Below are positions 35,905 to 45,196 of a stretch of DNA of 64,000 nucleotides, one piece after another; position 1 is the stretch's first letter; every line of letters begins with the position of its first letter. The DNA is from Haladaptatus pallidirubidus. GTDB taxonomy: Archaea; Halobacteriota; Halobacteria; Halobacteriales; Haladaptataceae. A program made the position numbers and the translations under genes. The notes under the pieces are model-generated. The model did no database searches. It was not told the DNA's origin and worked only from the letters and a program-made list of their open reading frames with translations. The stretch spans positions 2,790,001 to 2,854,000 of the forward strand of contig NZ_CP085301.1 in assembly GCF_020700235.1 (NCBI RefSeq), written 5' to 3'.

Positions 35905-36031
35905 CAGCAAGCGCAGCGCCGAAGGGCGACCGTCTTGCGTGCTTCCGCCACTCCTTCACTAGCGTTCAATCGTGGTGGAAGTACGTCGTGGAGCGTAGCG
36001 GAACGAGCGTGTAAAGCTCGGAAAAATTGCT

Positions 36032-36832
36032 TTACAGTTCCGCCACGAACGTCGCGACCGCGCGATTAAACTCGTCCGGTTCCTCCAACGTCGGAACGTG
36101 ACCGCTCTCCTCGAACAGTTCGAACTCGGCGTTCGGAATGCGGTCTGCCACGTCCTCCACGGCGGCGACGGTTCGCCACGTTTCGTCCGCGCCAGCGCAG
36201 ACGAGCGTCGGGACGTTGACGTCGGGAAGCACGGTTCGGTAGTCGCGCACCGCGTAATCGAACAGAATCGCGCTCTTGACCGGCGGGGGCGAGCGCGAAA
36301 CTTCGTCGAAAACCAACCGTCGAACCTCCTTCGAAGGCGGTTCCTTGAACGTCTGCTGGATGAGGCCGTCGACCAGCGCCAAGTGGTCGGTCTGCACCAG
36401 TTCCAGCGTTTGGGTGAGTCGGTCAAAGTCGGTGTTGCCGTGTTCGAAATCGTCCCACTGAAACGGCGAGGCGGACATATCCACTGCCACGAGTCCGTGA
36501 ATGCCGTCCGTCCCAAACTGGTCGATGTACTCCCACGCGACGAGCGCACCCATCGACCAGCCGACGAGAACCACGTCATCCAGTTCGCGCTGGTCGAGAA
36601 ACGCCCGCAAATCGCGGGCGTACTGCGGCACCGTGTGTCCAGTTTCCGTTTTTTCCGACCGTCCGTGACCTCGGTAGTCGAGCGCAATCGTTCGAAAGTC
36701 GTCCGAGAGGTCGGCCAACTGCGGCGTGAAAAATCGAATTCCAGTTGTCACCCCCGGCAGAAAGACGATTGGCGTCCCTTCCCCCCGTTCCTCGAAGTAG
36801 AGCGTTGCTCCGTTGCACTGTTCGTCAGGCAT
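36032..36832 (-). CDS. Alpha/beta-hydrolase
   Basis: 266 residues. The oxyanion region is PIVFLPGVTTG, the nucleophile elbow is GWSMGA, RGHGRSEKT follows strand 4, and the catalytic His lies in ESGHVPTLEEP. The acid is probably the Asp in CAGADETWR. Substrate unknown; haloalkane dehalogenase, lactonase and esterase relatives share this pattern. It stands alone on the minus strand. Confidence 0.85.
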   Translation of the reverse strand: MPDEQCNGATLYFEERGEGTPIVFLPGVTTGIRFFTPQLADLSDDFRTIALDYRGHGRSEKTETGHTVPQYARDLRAFLDQRELDDVVLVGWSMGALVAWEYIDQFGTDGIHGLVAVDMSASPFQWDDFEHGNTDFDRLTQTLELVQTDHLALVDGLIQQTFKEPPSKEVRRLVFDEVSRSPPPVKSAILFDYAVRDYRTVLPDVNVPTLVCAGADETWRTVAAVEDVADRIPNAEFELFEESGHVPTLEEPDEFNRAVATFVAEL

Positions 36833-36926
36833 CGTATGTGGTATTGATTCGCATAGTCAAAGTGGTCGCGGTCCTTCGCCGGACGGGAGAACGGGTTAAA
36901 GTACGTTCCCGACCAACGCCTCGTTA

Positions 36927-37442
36927 ATGGGACTGCTCGGAGACTCCAAAGTCAAGGCCCTGCTTGCCGGATTCGTTCTCTCGGTAGTCTTGCTCGTCGG
37001 CATCGCCGCGCTCGGTCTGCTGGCCGCGCTGTCGGCGCTCGGCAATCCGGAGTACGCCAACACGCCCCTGCTCGTCGTCTTCCTCGACGCCGCCGCCGTG
37101 TACATCGTGGCGTTTCTGCTTGACGCGCTGGTCGCGGGACTGTTGTTCTTCGGGTTGGTCGTCGCCGCCGCCCGACGTGTGTCGATGCCGCGGAACGACC
37201 GCCTCGCGGGACTCGTCCGACGGGCGGAGCGACTGCACCCACACGTCGGTTCGCTCGGTCTGTCGGAGCGCGTCGAACCGACGACCCAAGACCGGATGGA
37301 CGAGTTGAAAGAACGGTACGTAGCGGGAGAAATCGGCGAAGCCGAGTTCGAGCGCCGAATGAAACGCCTCGTGGACGACGACGTGACCGACGAACAGGTG
37401 CGGCGGGAGCGCAGGCGAACCGAACGCGAGTACGAGCACTGA
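36927..37442 (+). CDS. Membrane protein with SHOCT-like tail
   Basis: 171 residues. Two long hydrophobic segments (about 10-40 and 48-75) are followed by a soluble part with TTQDRMDELKERYVAGEIGEAEFERRMKRLVDD, the short SHOCT motif of oligomerising membrane proteins, and a charged Arg/Glu end. Function unknown. It lies 79 nt before folCP in the same direction and might share its transcript. Confidence 0.7.
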   Translation: MGLLGDSKVKALLAGFVLSVVLLVGIAALGLLAALSALGNPEYANTPLLVVFLDAAAVYIVAFLLDALVAGLLFFGLVVAAARRVSMPRNDRLAGLVRRAERLHPHVGSLGLSERVEPTTQDRMDELKERYVAGEIGEAEFERRMKRLVDDDVTDEQVRRERRRTEREYEH

Positions 37443-37521
37443 CCGGACGGAAACCGTTCTTCGGGAATGCCGGTTTTCCGACTTCGACAATCTAAAGCGG
37501 ACTGCTTCTGTCGTCTCAGAT

Positions 37522-39981
37522 ATGGACTACCACGAGGCGGCGAACTTCCTTCTCAACCTGCGGCGATTCCGTCCCAAACCGGGGACGGACTCCACCGCGG
37601 ACCTTCTCGCACACCTCGGCGACCCCCACGACGGCGTGCAGTTCGTGCAGGTAGCGGGGTCGAACGGAAAGGGAAGTACGGCCCGAATGACGGAACAAGT
37701 GCTCCGCGAATCGGGGTTGACCGTCGGTCTCTACACGTCGCCGCATTTCGACGACGTGCGCGAGCGAATCACGGTTGACGGTCGAAAAATCACGAAAGCC
37801 GCGATGGGTGAGTTCGTGGAGGACGCACGCGAGTACATCACCGACCGGGCGGTGGACGGCGAATCGCCGACGTTTTTCGAGGGAATGACCGCGATGGCGC
37901 TCTGGTACTTCGGCCGCGAGGACGTCGATGTTGCAATCCTCGAAGTCGGTATCGGCGGGCGATACGATGCGACGAGCGTGGTTGACCCGATTGCCGCGGC
38001 AGTGACGAGCGTAACGCTCGAACACACGGGCATCATCGGCGAGACGGTCGAGGAAATCGCCCGCGACAAAGCGCACGTCGCGCCCGACGACGCTCCGTTG
38101 GCCACTGGTGCGACGGAGGACGCCCTCGACGCGATTCGGAAGCAAGCGGGCAACGTCGTCGTGGTCGGACAAGGAACGGACAGCGAGGACGACGGCCCGG
38201 ACGTGCGGGCGACCTACGACGGCCGGACGAACCACACCGAAGCCGCGATTTCCCTCTCCGGTTCGGACTGGGAGGTCGAAACCGCGATTCCACTGCTCGG
38301 CGAACACCAGGCCCAAAACGCCGGAATCGCGGCGGTGTTGGCCCGGCAGATCGCCGACGTGAGCGAGGAAGAACTGGCCCGCGGCCTCCGAAAGGGGTTC
38401 TGGCCCGGTCGGTTCGAAGTGATGGGAACCGACCCCCTCGTCGTCCTCGACGGGGCGCACAACCCTGGTGCCTGCGACGCACTTGCAAAAACCATCTCCG
38501 AGTTCGACTACGACGAGTTCCACCTCGTTTTCGGCGCGATGCACGACAAGGATATTCAGTCGATGGCGGACGCGCTTCCGACGCCCGACCGCGCCGTCGC
38601 CTGCCACCCCAACATCGACCGTGCAGAGGACGTGGAAGTCATCGCACGCGCTTTCGAGGAGCAGGGTGCCGGTGAGGTCGTGCGAGTAAGCTCGGTCGAG
38701 AGCGCGTTGGAAAACGCATTCGATACAGCAGGGGAAGACGATTTGATTCTGGTCACCGGGTCGCTGTTCGCGGTGGCGGAAGCGCGTACTCGATGGACGC
38801 GGGCCGAGATTCCGAAGCGAATCGGAAATTTGGAAGAGGCACGCGAAGCGCTGGAAGGAACCCACGTCACGAAACCCGGTGTGTGGAGAATGCGAGGAAA
38901 AGCTGTTCATCACGTGCTGAAAACGCGCGTGCAGGTTCGGCAAGCCCAGTACATCAAAGAGGAGATGTTGAGTCTCGGCGGCGAATGCGCCCAGTCGGGG
39001 CTGAACGACCGCGACGACGAGAACATCGACGTGCTTCTCATGGGAACCCTAGCGCAGTATAAGCGACTCGCTGAAAAGTTGGACGGGCAACCCTACGGCC
39101 TGTCGGTGTTCGCGGACGAACTCCGCGACACGCTCGGAATCCAGCGAGGGGAGCGCGAACACGGTTACCCGTGGGAAGGGAGAACCGCGGTGATGGGCAT
39201 CCTCAACGTCACGCCGGACAGCTTCCACGACGGCGGACAGTACGAAGCCCGCGAGGACGCGGTCGAACGCGCCCAGGAGATGGTCGAATCGGGCGCGGAC
39301 ATCATCGACATCGGCGGTGAAAGCACCAGACCGGGGGCGGACGAAATCTCGAACGAGGAGGAAATCGAGCGAATCGTCCCGGTTATCGAAGAAATTAGCG
39401 ATTTGGATGCGATGGTTTCGGTGGACACGCGCAAGGCGGACGTTGCCCGCGCCGCGCTGGAAGCGGGTGCGGATATCGTGAACGACGTGTCCGGATTGGC
39501 GGACCCCGAAATGCGGTTCGTCGCCGCGGAGTACGACGCGCCGCTCGTGGTCATGCACAGCCTCGACGCGCCCGTGGTGCCGGATCACGTCGTCGAGTAC
39601 GACGATGTGGTCGAGGACGTTATCGCGGAACTGGAAGAGCGCGTCCTGCTCGCCGAAAAGGCCGGACTGGACAGAAGTAAAATAATCGTCGACCCGGGAC
39701 TCGGCTTCGGCAAACGCGCCGCGGAGAACTTCGAACTCCTCGGCCGGACGGGGGAGTTTCACGGCCTCGACTGCCCGGTTCTCATCGGCCATTCGCACAA
39801 ATCGATGTTCGGCCTCATCGGAAGCGAGGCGGGCGACCGTGGCCCGGCAACCGTCGCCGGAACGACCATCGCCGCGGAACGCGGGGCCGACATCGTCCGC
39901 GTTCACGACGTGAAGGCGAACGTCGCCGCGGTTCGCGTCGCCGAAGCCGTGGAAGCACCGAAAACGCTGGACGACTCGTAG
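37522..39981 (+). CDS. folCP: FolC-FolP fusion: folyl(poly)glutamate/dihydrofolate synthase and dihydropteroate synthase
   Basis: 819 residues. Residues 1-430 are a FolC/Mur-ligase domain: P-loop VAGSNGKGSTARM, TSPHFDDVRERI, ILEVGIGGRYDATSVV, and FVLDGAHNPGA-like LVVLDGAHNPGA. After an intermediate region (about 435-550), residues 555-810 are dihydropteroate synthase: MGILNVTPDSFHDGG, IDIGGESTRPGA, VSVDTRKADVARAAL, IVDPGLGFGKRAAENFELL and IGHSHKSMFG. The two halves catalyse successive folate steps. The same fusion is known in Haloferax volcanii. It supplies tetrahydrofolate for the purNH transformylases upstream. Confidence 0.92.
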   Translation: MDYHEAANFLLNLRRFRPKPGTDSTADLLAHLGDPHDGVQFVQVAGSNGKGSTARMTEQVLRESGLTVGLYTSPHFDDVRERITVDGRKITKAAMGEFVEDAREYITDRAVDGESPTFFEGMTAMALWYFGREDVDVAILEVGIGGRYDATSVVDPIAAAVTSVTLEHTGIIGETVEEIARDKAHVAPDDAPLATGATEDALDAIRKQAGNVVVVGQGTDSEDDGPDVRATYDGRTNHTEAAISLSGSDWEVETAIPLLGEHQAQNAGIAAVLARQIADVSEEELARGLRKGFWPGRFEVMGTDPLVVLDGAHNPGACDALAKTISEFDYDEFHLVFGAMHDKDIQSMADALPTPDRAVACHPNIDRAEDVEVIARAFEEQGAGEVVRVSSVESALENAFDTAGEDDLILVTGSLFAVAEARTRWTRAEIPKRIGNLEEAREALEGTHVTKPGVWRMRGKAVHHVLKTRVQVRQAQYIKEEMLSLGGECAQSGLNDRDDENIDVLLMGTLAQYKRLAEKLDGQPYGLSVFADELRDTLGIQRGEREHGYPWEGRTAVMGILNVTPDSFHDGGQYEAREDAVERAQEMVESGADIIDIGGESTRPGADEISNEEEIERIVPVIEEISDLDAMVSVDTRKADVARAALEAGADIVNDVSGLADPEMRFVAAEYDAPLVVMHSLDAPVVPDHVVEYDDVVEDVIAELEERVLLAEKAGLDRSKIIVDPGLGFGKRAAENFELLGRTGEFHGLDCPVLIGHSHKSMFGLIGSEAGDRGPATVAGTTIAAERGADIVRVHDVKANVAAVRVAEAVEAPKTLDDS

Positions 39982-40098
39982 CGATTCGACTCGTGGATTT
40001 GCGCGATACGGACTCCGACCGCAAAAAGCGGAAATCAATCGTAAAATGCAGGAGTTTGAACCGCTTGCAAGACCTCGTCGCTGGATTGCTGACTTCCG

Positions 40099-40737
40099 TT
40101 AGTTGCCGATGTCGACGAGCGCCTGCCACGTGTTCGGGCCGGCCATGCCGTCGACCGTGAGTCCGGCGCTGGATTGGAAACTCTCGATGGCTCCCTCGGT
40201 TTCCGGGCCGTAGTAACCGTCCACGGAGATGCTGTTCGGAACGACGCGCACGTCGTCGCCGTTCGCACCGAGTTCCCGAACGCGCGTTTTGACCGTTTCG
40301 GAAGGCGTGAGCACCTCGTCCGGCGCACGAGCGGCCATCCGGAGCGATTTCGAGGCGGTTCCCGTCCCGGCGGGCGGCGCTTCGTACCAGTCCACGACGA
40401 GCGGTGCGCGCGCGAATTTGCTCGCCGTTTTCGCGGCCAAAACGTGCTTCGGAACCGAGGCCGCGTGAATCACGTCCGGTTTCGCCCGTCGGAGCGCGCC
40501 GGGGAGCGAGAGCGCGAACCGACGGGACGGTGCTTCTCCGGGCGGTTCGGTCGTCACGGCACGATAGGTCACGTTCTCCTGTTCGAACGACTCGTGGTCT
40601 CCGTCCCACCACTGGGCGCAAAAAACGGTTATTTCGTGACCGCGGCTAGCGAGGAGTTCCGCGGTGCGACGAAGTCGGCGGGTTGCGCCAGTTTCCTCGT
40701 GTTGGGCCGTCACTTCAGCGACGAACGCGACTCGCAT
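40099..40737 (-). CDS. Chimera: GT4 glycosyltransferase N-terminal half joined to a peptidoglycan-binding-like domain
   Basis: 212 residues. Residues 1-168 are the N-terminal Rossmann half of a GT4 glycosyltransferase (RVAFVAEVTAQHEETGATRRLRRTAELLASRGHEITVFC, PDVIHAASVPKHVLAAKTA, APLVVDWYEAP, APDEVLTPSETVKTRVRELGANGDDVRVVPNSI). From there it becomes SVDGYYGPETEGAIESFQSSAGLTVDGMAGPNTWQALV, a PG_binding_1-type domain. The C-terminal donor-binding half of the glycosyltransferase is missing, so transferase activity is unlikely. The fusion could be a real deletion/recombination product. ATG 40737 is preferred to GTG 40749. Confidence 0.75.
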   Translation of the reverse strand: MRVAFVAEVTAQHEETGATRRLRRTAELLASRGHEITVFCAQWWDGDHESFEQENVTYRAVTTEPPGEAPSRRFALSLPGALRRAKPDVIHAASVPKHVLAAKTASKFARAPLVVDWYEAPPAGTGTASKSLRMAARAPDEVLTPSETVKTRVRELGANGDDVRVVPNSISVDGYYGPETEGAIESFQSSAGLTVDGMAGPNTWQALVDIGN

Positions 40738-40788
40738 ACCTGCGGCCACGAAACGAGAAAGTAAAAGTCTTCTTTCATTGGAACCCGT

Positions 40789-41388
40789 TCACTGGAACCA
40801 ACTGCTGTCGTCGAACTCCAGCGCGAGATCCGGTGTCGCGCCCTGAAATCGCCGCTGCCAGACGTGTCGGTCGTAAAAGTGTGCGACGGCAGTTATCCCG
40901 AACAGCAACAGCACGAGCGCCGCGAGTTGAAAGCCGGAAAACGAAACGAAACCGACCCAGCCGAAAACGACGAGTACGGTCCCGATCCCCGAAAGGGAGA
41001 CGTAGAGTTTGTGCCACGGAACCGTCGTCTGCGAATCGGTCGCCAGATACAGTTCGAAATTCTGCGCGCCGTCAGTGAACGATACTCGCTTGGATTCGCG
41101 GTCGTAGGTAACGATTCCGATAGTTTCCAGTTTCGGAAGATGGGTTTGATACAGCGCGCTGTACACCGATTTTCGTTGTTCGGGAGAAACGGCCTCCACG
41201 TCGAGGTTGTTCTCCCACGCCGCGATTTGTTCCGCGAGTTCCCCCAATTCGACCGGTTTTTGCTCCCGATTGAGATAGTACAGTACGTATCTCCGACGAA
41301 GATTTTTTACTGCGTTGTACACCTCCTGCTTTGAGAACGCGGGCGACCGTGTCCGGTCAACGCGCTCTCGGGTTCGTGTCGTAGTCAT
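40789..41388 (-). CDS. DUF7344-like winged-helix protein with two transmembrane helices
   Basis: 199 residues. The N-terminal part (FSKQEVYNAVKNLRRRYVLYYLNREQKPVELGELAEQIAAWENN...SVYSALYQTHLPKLETIGIVTYDRESKRVSFTDG) is a haloarchaeal winged-helix of the DUF7344 type. Two transmembrane helices follow (about 127-147 and 150-168), then a short cytoplasmic tail. Probably a membrane-tethered transcription regulator; signal unknown. It is 51 nt upstream of the chimera gene in the same direction. Confidence 0.75.
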   Translation of the reverse strand: MTTTRTRERVDRTRSPAFSKQEVYNAVKNLRRRYVLYYLNREQKPVELGELAEQIAAWENNLDVEAVSPEQRKSVYSALYQTHLPKLETIGIVTYDRESKRVSFTDGAQNFELYLATDSQTTVPWHKLYVSLSGIGTVLVVFGWVGFVSFSGFQLAALVLLLFGITAVAHFYDRHVWQRRFQGATPDLALEFDDSSWFQ

Positions 41389-41643
41389 ACCTCCCCCGTG
41401 GTACTATCCACACGCCAACGACCCGCATAAACCAGCGACTCCGTTCAGTTCGTATCCTGCGATGTCTATTTTGCGTGAACGATTCCGTAACCGGCAAATC
41501 CTGAATTACATCCTCAGCGTGAGGACACGACGCGGACACGATAGGATGACCCCGCGCTGGCGATTCAACCACCAGTTACTATTTCCGTCGCGACGAAAAA
41601 CGTCTGCGTTACCTCCGACCGTAACCGTTCAAACCGGTCGAAA

Positions 41644-42081
41644 TCAGTCACTCGCGTTGTTCGGGCCGATACGTTCCTGACAGGTGGTTGCGGCGGGATG
41701 CTGACGATTCAAAACCGGCGTGGCACGCTTGTCGTCGTACACCGCGACGTAGGCGACCGCCGTTCCGGTTTCGCCCTGGTTCGGCGGCGCAACGAGCGTC
41801 GTTCCGTTGACCGGACCGTACTCGAAGTACGAAGTCGCGACGCCGTCCGGGGCGTACCACGTCGTCCCGACGGTGACGCGCTCGGCCGATCCGTTGACTC
41901 GGACGGCGGAGCAGTTGACGAACTCGACGTGCAGGTCGGTCGTCGCAGTATCGGCGGTTACGGAACCGTCGCTGGCGTTGCTCGCGTCGGTTCGTGCGCC
42001 GGTACCGACGCCGCTTCCGGTAACGAGTAAACAGACGAGTGCGACAACAACTGCTCGCTGCGCGTATTTTGTGGCATGCAT
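41644..42081 (-). CDS. Secreted protein with Sec-type signal, unknown
   Basis: 145 residues. A signal peptide (RAVVVALVCLLVTGSGVGTG) is followed by a Thr/Asp/Asn-rich mature chain with two cysteines (VNCSAVRVNG and TTCQERIG) that may form a disulfide. Many N-glycosylation sequons are present (NAS, NGS, NGT, NCS). No known family. The 255 bases upstream of the neighbouring DUF7344 gene hold nothing I recognise. Confidence 0.6.
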   Translation of the reverse strand: MHATKYAQRAVVVALVCLLVTGSGVGTGARTDASNASDGSVTADTATTDLHVEFVNCSAVRVNGSAERVTVGTTWYAPDGVATSYFEYGPVNGTTLVAPPNQGETGTAVAYVAVYDDKRATPVLNRQHPAATTCQERIGPNNASD

Positions 42082-42164
42082 GGCGACTGGCCGTCACACG
42101 CAGGGGTTTTTGTTATGTGCCGGATACGACCCGGTAACGACGCGATAGAGTCCGAATGCTGCCG

Positions 42165-42380
42165 TTACCGTTTCTCGAAGTTCCCATCGCCCTTCCGTAA
42201 ACGAGTGATTTCGACTATCACGTCCGGAACGTCGTCCTCCGGTCTACGGAACGTCCACGAGCGGTCGAACCCGATTCCATTTCGGGCGCTCACCTCGACC
42301 AGTTGCCCCAACTGCTGTTCAAACTCGTCCAACGAGAGCGGTTCCACGTCGCCAGTCACTCGGCTAGCACCCGGAGTCAT
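42165..42380 (-). CDS. Small protein paired with HalOD1 gene
   Basis: 71 residues: a start TPGASRVTGDVEPLSLDEFEQQLGQLVEVSARNGIGFDRSW and a tail DVPDVIVEITRLRKGD. Such short proteins often follow HalOD1 genes in haloarchaea. It starts inside the last codons of the HalOD1 gene (17-nt overlap), indicating coupled expression. Function unknown. Confidence 0.6.
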   Translation of the reverse strand: MTPGASRVTGDVEPLSLDEFEQQLGQLVEVSARNGIGFDRSWTFRRPEDDVPDVIVEITRLRKGDGNFEKR

Positions 42381-42696
42381 CGGGGGAAAATCGCGGTCCT
42401 TCGTCGTACACCTGTACCGTCCCCGTGGTGTCGATTCGAACCGTGCAGTCGTGGAACGGGAACTGTACCTGCCCGACGCCGGGGGCGTTTTCGACGTCGA
42501 ATGATTTGAAGACAACTTCGAGCGCGTCGCAATCTATCGTTTCCTGAAGAGGTGGCATCTCCTCGATGGGCGTGTCGGTAACCTGAGAGACCGCCTTACT
42601 AACGGCGACGACGATACTATCAGTTTCGTCTTCGTCGAACGAAAATTGATGTATCAAGTCCGTGTTATTGCCTGTGTCCGTAGATGTCGCCTCCAT
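42364..42696 (-). CDS. HalOD1 output-domain protein
   Basis: 110 residues. Residues 25-105 are a HalOD1 domain (DSIVVAVSKAVSQVTDTPIEEMPPLQETIDCDALEVVFKSF...VQFPFHDCTVRIDTTGTVQVYDEG). It is the second such protein in the window (the other at 10662-10979), with only moderate similarity. Likely part of a signalling chain with receptors elsewhere. The small gene downstream overlaps its end. Confidence 0.8.
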   Translation of the reverse strand: MEATSTDTGNNTDLIHQFSFDEDETDSIVVAVSKAVSQVTDTPIEEMPPLQETIDCDALEVVFKSFDVENAPGVGQVQFPFHDCTVRIDTTGTVQVYDEGPRFSPDDSGC

Positions 42697-42898
42697 ATTA
42701 TATCACATATCGTATATCAAATCAAGCTATCGATTCTACAAAACCTGTGCCTTTGTATCTCCATTCTTTAAGTAGAATGAGAGGTAATGAATTTGATTGG
42801 TGCTTCGGATATAATCTCTTGGGCGAGTAACGGCTCCCGTCCGACGATGATTACCGTTTGCCAAACTACTTTGTTACCCGTATCGAAACAAAACGCCA

Positions 42899-44701
42899 AT
42901 GATTACGTACGATTTCGAGCGGTATCTGAACGTTCGAAGCGCGCACGGCGCGTCCTTCGGCCCGGACGGCGAGCGACTGAGCTTTCTGCTGAACACGACG
43001 GGCGTTCCGCAAGTCTGGCGGATGGATAAATCGGGGACGTGGCCCGACCAGCTCACGTTTTACGACGAGCGAATCTCGTTCGCCTCGTGGTCGCCGGAGC
43101 GCGACGAACTCATCTTCGGCATGGACGACGGCGGAAACGAGCGCGAGCAGTTGTTTCGACTCGACGGAACCGGCGAAACCATCACCCCGCTCACGAACAT
43201 GCCGGACGCAAAACACCGCTGGGGCGGGTGGAACTCGGATGGTTCGCAGTTCGCGTTCACGTCGAACCGACGCGAAAACGGCGTTTTCGACGTGTACGTT
43301 CAAGACCGCGATGCGGTCGGCGAGGGCGCGAAAATGGTGTACGAAGGCGACGGCTGGCTTTCGCTCGCCGGGTGGAGCCCCGACGACCGACTCGTCGTGG
43401 TCGAAGCCCACTCCTCGTTCGATCAAGACCTCCACGTCCTCGACATCGAATCCGGAGAACTGGAACACGTAACGCCGCACGAGGGGCACGTCCGCTATCA
43501 AAGTGTCTGCTGGGGGCCGGGCGGCGACGCGCTCTACCTCGTCACGGACGAGGGCAGCGACACGATGTATCTCGCGCGTCTCGACCTCGGTGCGATCGAA
43601 CTCGAAGTCGTGGAAGAGGGCGGCGACTGGAACGTCGATGGCGTCGCCCTCGATGAGGATTCGGGCCGACTCGTCTACTCGCGCAACGAGGACGGTTACA
43701 CCGAACTCACGGTCGGCACGCTGAAGGGCGAGACGACCATCCGCGAATTCCCGACGCCGAACCTTCCCCGGGGAGTCGCTGGCGGCGTCAGTTTCGACCC
43801 CGACGCGGAGCGGTTCGCCATCACCGTTACCGGAAGCACGAACAACACGAACGTTTACGTGGTCGAAACCGAGACGGGCGTGGCGGAACGCTGGACCGAG
43901 GCATCGACCGCCGGAATCCCGCCGGAGACGTTCGTCCCGCCGAAAGTCGTCCACTTCGAGAGCTTCGATGGAAAGAAGATTCCGGCCTTCTTCTCGGTTC
44001 CCGAGGATGCGAAAGCCGGCGAAACCCCTGTCATCGTGGACATCCACGGCGGTCCGGAGTCCCAGCGACGGCCCTCGTTCAGTCCGACCAAGCAGTACTT
44101 CCTGAATCGCGGCTACGCCTACCTCGAACCGAACGTCCGCGGTTCGTCGGGTTACGGCAAGGAGTACACGCACCTGGACGACGTGGAACGGCGGATGGAT
44201 TCCGTCGCGGATATCGAAGCCGGCGTCGAGTGGTTGCACGACCAGCGCGTCGTCGATCCCGACCGAATCGTCGCCATGGGCGGCTCCTACGGCGGATTTA
44301 TGGTTCTCGCCGCACTGACCGAGTACCCCGACCTCTGGGCCGCCGGGGTCGACATCGTCGGCATCGCAAACTTCGTTACGTTCCTCGAAAACACGGGTGA
44401 CTGGCGGCGCGAACTTCGGGAGGCCGAATACGGGTCGCTCGAAAACGACCGGCAGTTTTTGGAATCCATCAGTCCAATCAACAACATCCAAAACATCGAA
44501 GCGCCGCTGTTGGTTCTTCACGGCGCGAACGACCCGCGCGTGCCCGTCGGCGAAGCCGAACAAATCGCAGAGGAGGCGAAAGCGCAGGGCGTTCCCGTCG
44601 AGAAACTGATTTTCTCCGACGAAGGCCACGGCTTCTCGAAATTGGAAAATCGAATCGAGGCGTACACGAAGACGGCCACGTTTTTGGAAAAATACGTTTG
44701 A
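42899..44701 (+). CDS. S9 family serine peptidase (acylaminoacyl-/oligopeptidase type)
   Basis: 600 residues. The first 340 residues form a beta-propeller with WD-like DPP blades (GDGWLSLAGWSPDDRLVV, VCWGPGGDALYLVTDEG). The catalytic domain follows: DIHGGPESQ oxyanion segment, nucleophile GGSYGGFM (near residue 463), acid in LHGANDPRVP and His in DEGHGFSK. It cleaves short peptides from the inside of the cell; no signal peptide is present. Length and order match S9C enzymes. Confidence 0.88.
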   Translation: MITYDFERYLNVRSAHGASFGPDGERLSFLLNTTGVPQVWRMDKSGTWPDQLTFYDERISFASWSPERDELIFGMDDGGNEREQLFRLDGTGETITPLTNMPDAKHRWGGWNSDGSQFAFTSNRRENGVFDVYVQDRDAVGEGAKMVYEGDGWLSLAGWSPDDRLVVVEAHSSFDQDLHVLDIESGELEHVTPHEGHVRYQSVCWGPGGDALYLVTDEGSDTMYLARLDLGAIELEVVEEGGDWNVDGVALDEDSGRLVYSRNEDGYTELTVGTLKGETTIREFPTPNLPRGVAGGVSFDPDAERFAITVTGSTNNTNVYVVETETGVAERWTEASTAGIPPETFVPPKVVHFESFDGKKIPAFFSVPEDAKAGETPVIVDIHGGPESQRRPSFSPTKQYFLNRGYAYLEPNVRGSSGYGKEYTHLDDVERRMDSVADIEAGVEWLHDQRVVDPDRIVAMGGSYGGFMVLAALTEYPDLWAAGVDIVGIANFVTFLENTGDWRRELREAEYGSLENDRQFLESISPINNIQNIEAPLLVLHGANDPRVPVGEAEQIAEEAKAQGVPVEKLIFSDEGHGFSKLENRIEAYTKTATFLEKYV

Positions 44702-44780
44702 ACAGGGGATAGAACCATAGAAGTTTTTTAATTTTATGATAAAATAAATAGTGGAAAATTAACAGAGGTGGAGATACACC

Positions 44781-45123
44781 GTCAGCAAGTCACGACTACA
44801 ATCAAGCCCGCCACCGCCTCGCAACCGCACCGCAAGAGTCACACCCGCCCCAGCCGATTGTGTTTCTCGGTCACTCCGTTCCCTGCGATACTTCATCCCT
44901 CGCGCGGGCGACTCCCGTCGCCTTCGCGCGCCACATATAAAATTGGATTTCGTGCGTTTTCAATCACTCTGGCGCGTGCGTCGGCAGACCCGAGGTGTTT
45001 ACCGCCGAGGGTCTGTCTGGGTTCGCGCGAGGGACGACCGAAACGAGCGTTAGCGAGTTGATGGAGTCGGTTGGGGAGGATGTGGCCTGCGGAGGCGGTC
45101 ATGTGTTGGCGTGACTTGCTGAC
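44781..45123 (-). repeat. Structured inverted-arm element, copy A
   Basis: 343 bp in the 495-bp gap after the peptidase gene. The ends are perfect 14-bp inverted repeats (GTCAGCAAGTCACG 44781-44794, complement 45110-45123) extended by imperfect arms of about 100 bp. Inside, three short hairpins: GGCGAC/GTCGCC (44907-44922), CGCGCCA/TGGCGCG (44927-44976) and CAGACCC/GGGTCTG (44985-45015). The stretch 45024-45099 is identical, in reverse complement, to 50697-50772 in copy B. It encodes no recognisable protein and could be a miniature mobile element or a non-coding RNA gene. Confidence 0.75.
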
Positions 45124-45196
45124 AGAACTCAATTAAAGAAAGAACTCACACAAAACAGTCCGTGTTTTGTCCCAATTTATCACAACCGAACCCTCA

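Noticed and set aside
44893..45132. Frame on the minus strand sharing the peptide TASAGHILPNRLHQLANARF with a plus-strand frame in 50241-50930
   Set aside because: The shared peptide is a by-product of the 76-bp identical DNA block in the structured elements; arms and hairpins explain the sequence better than a protein does.
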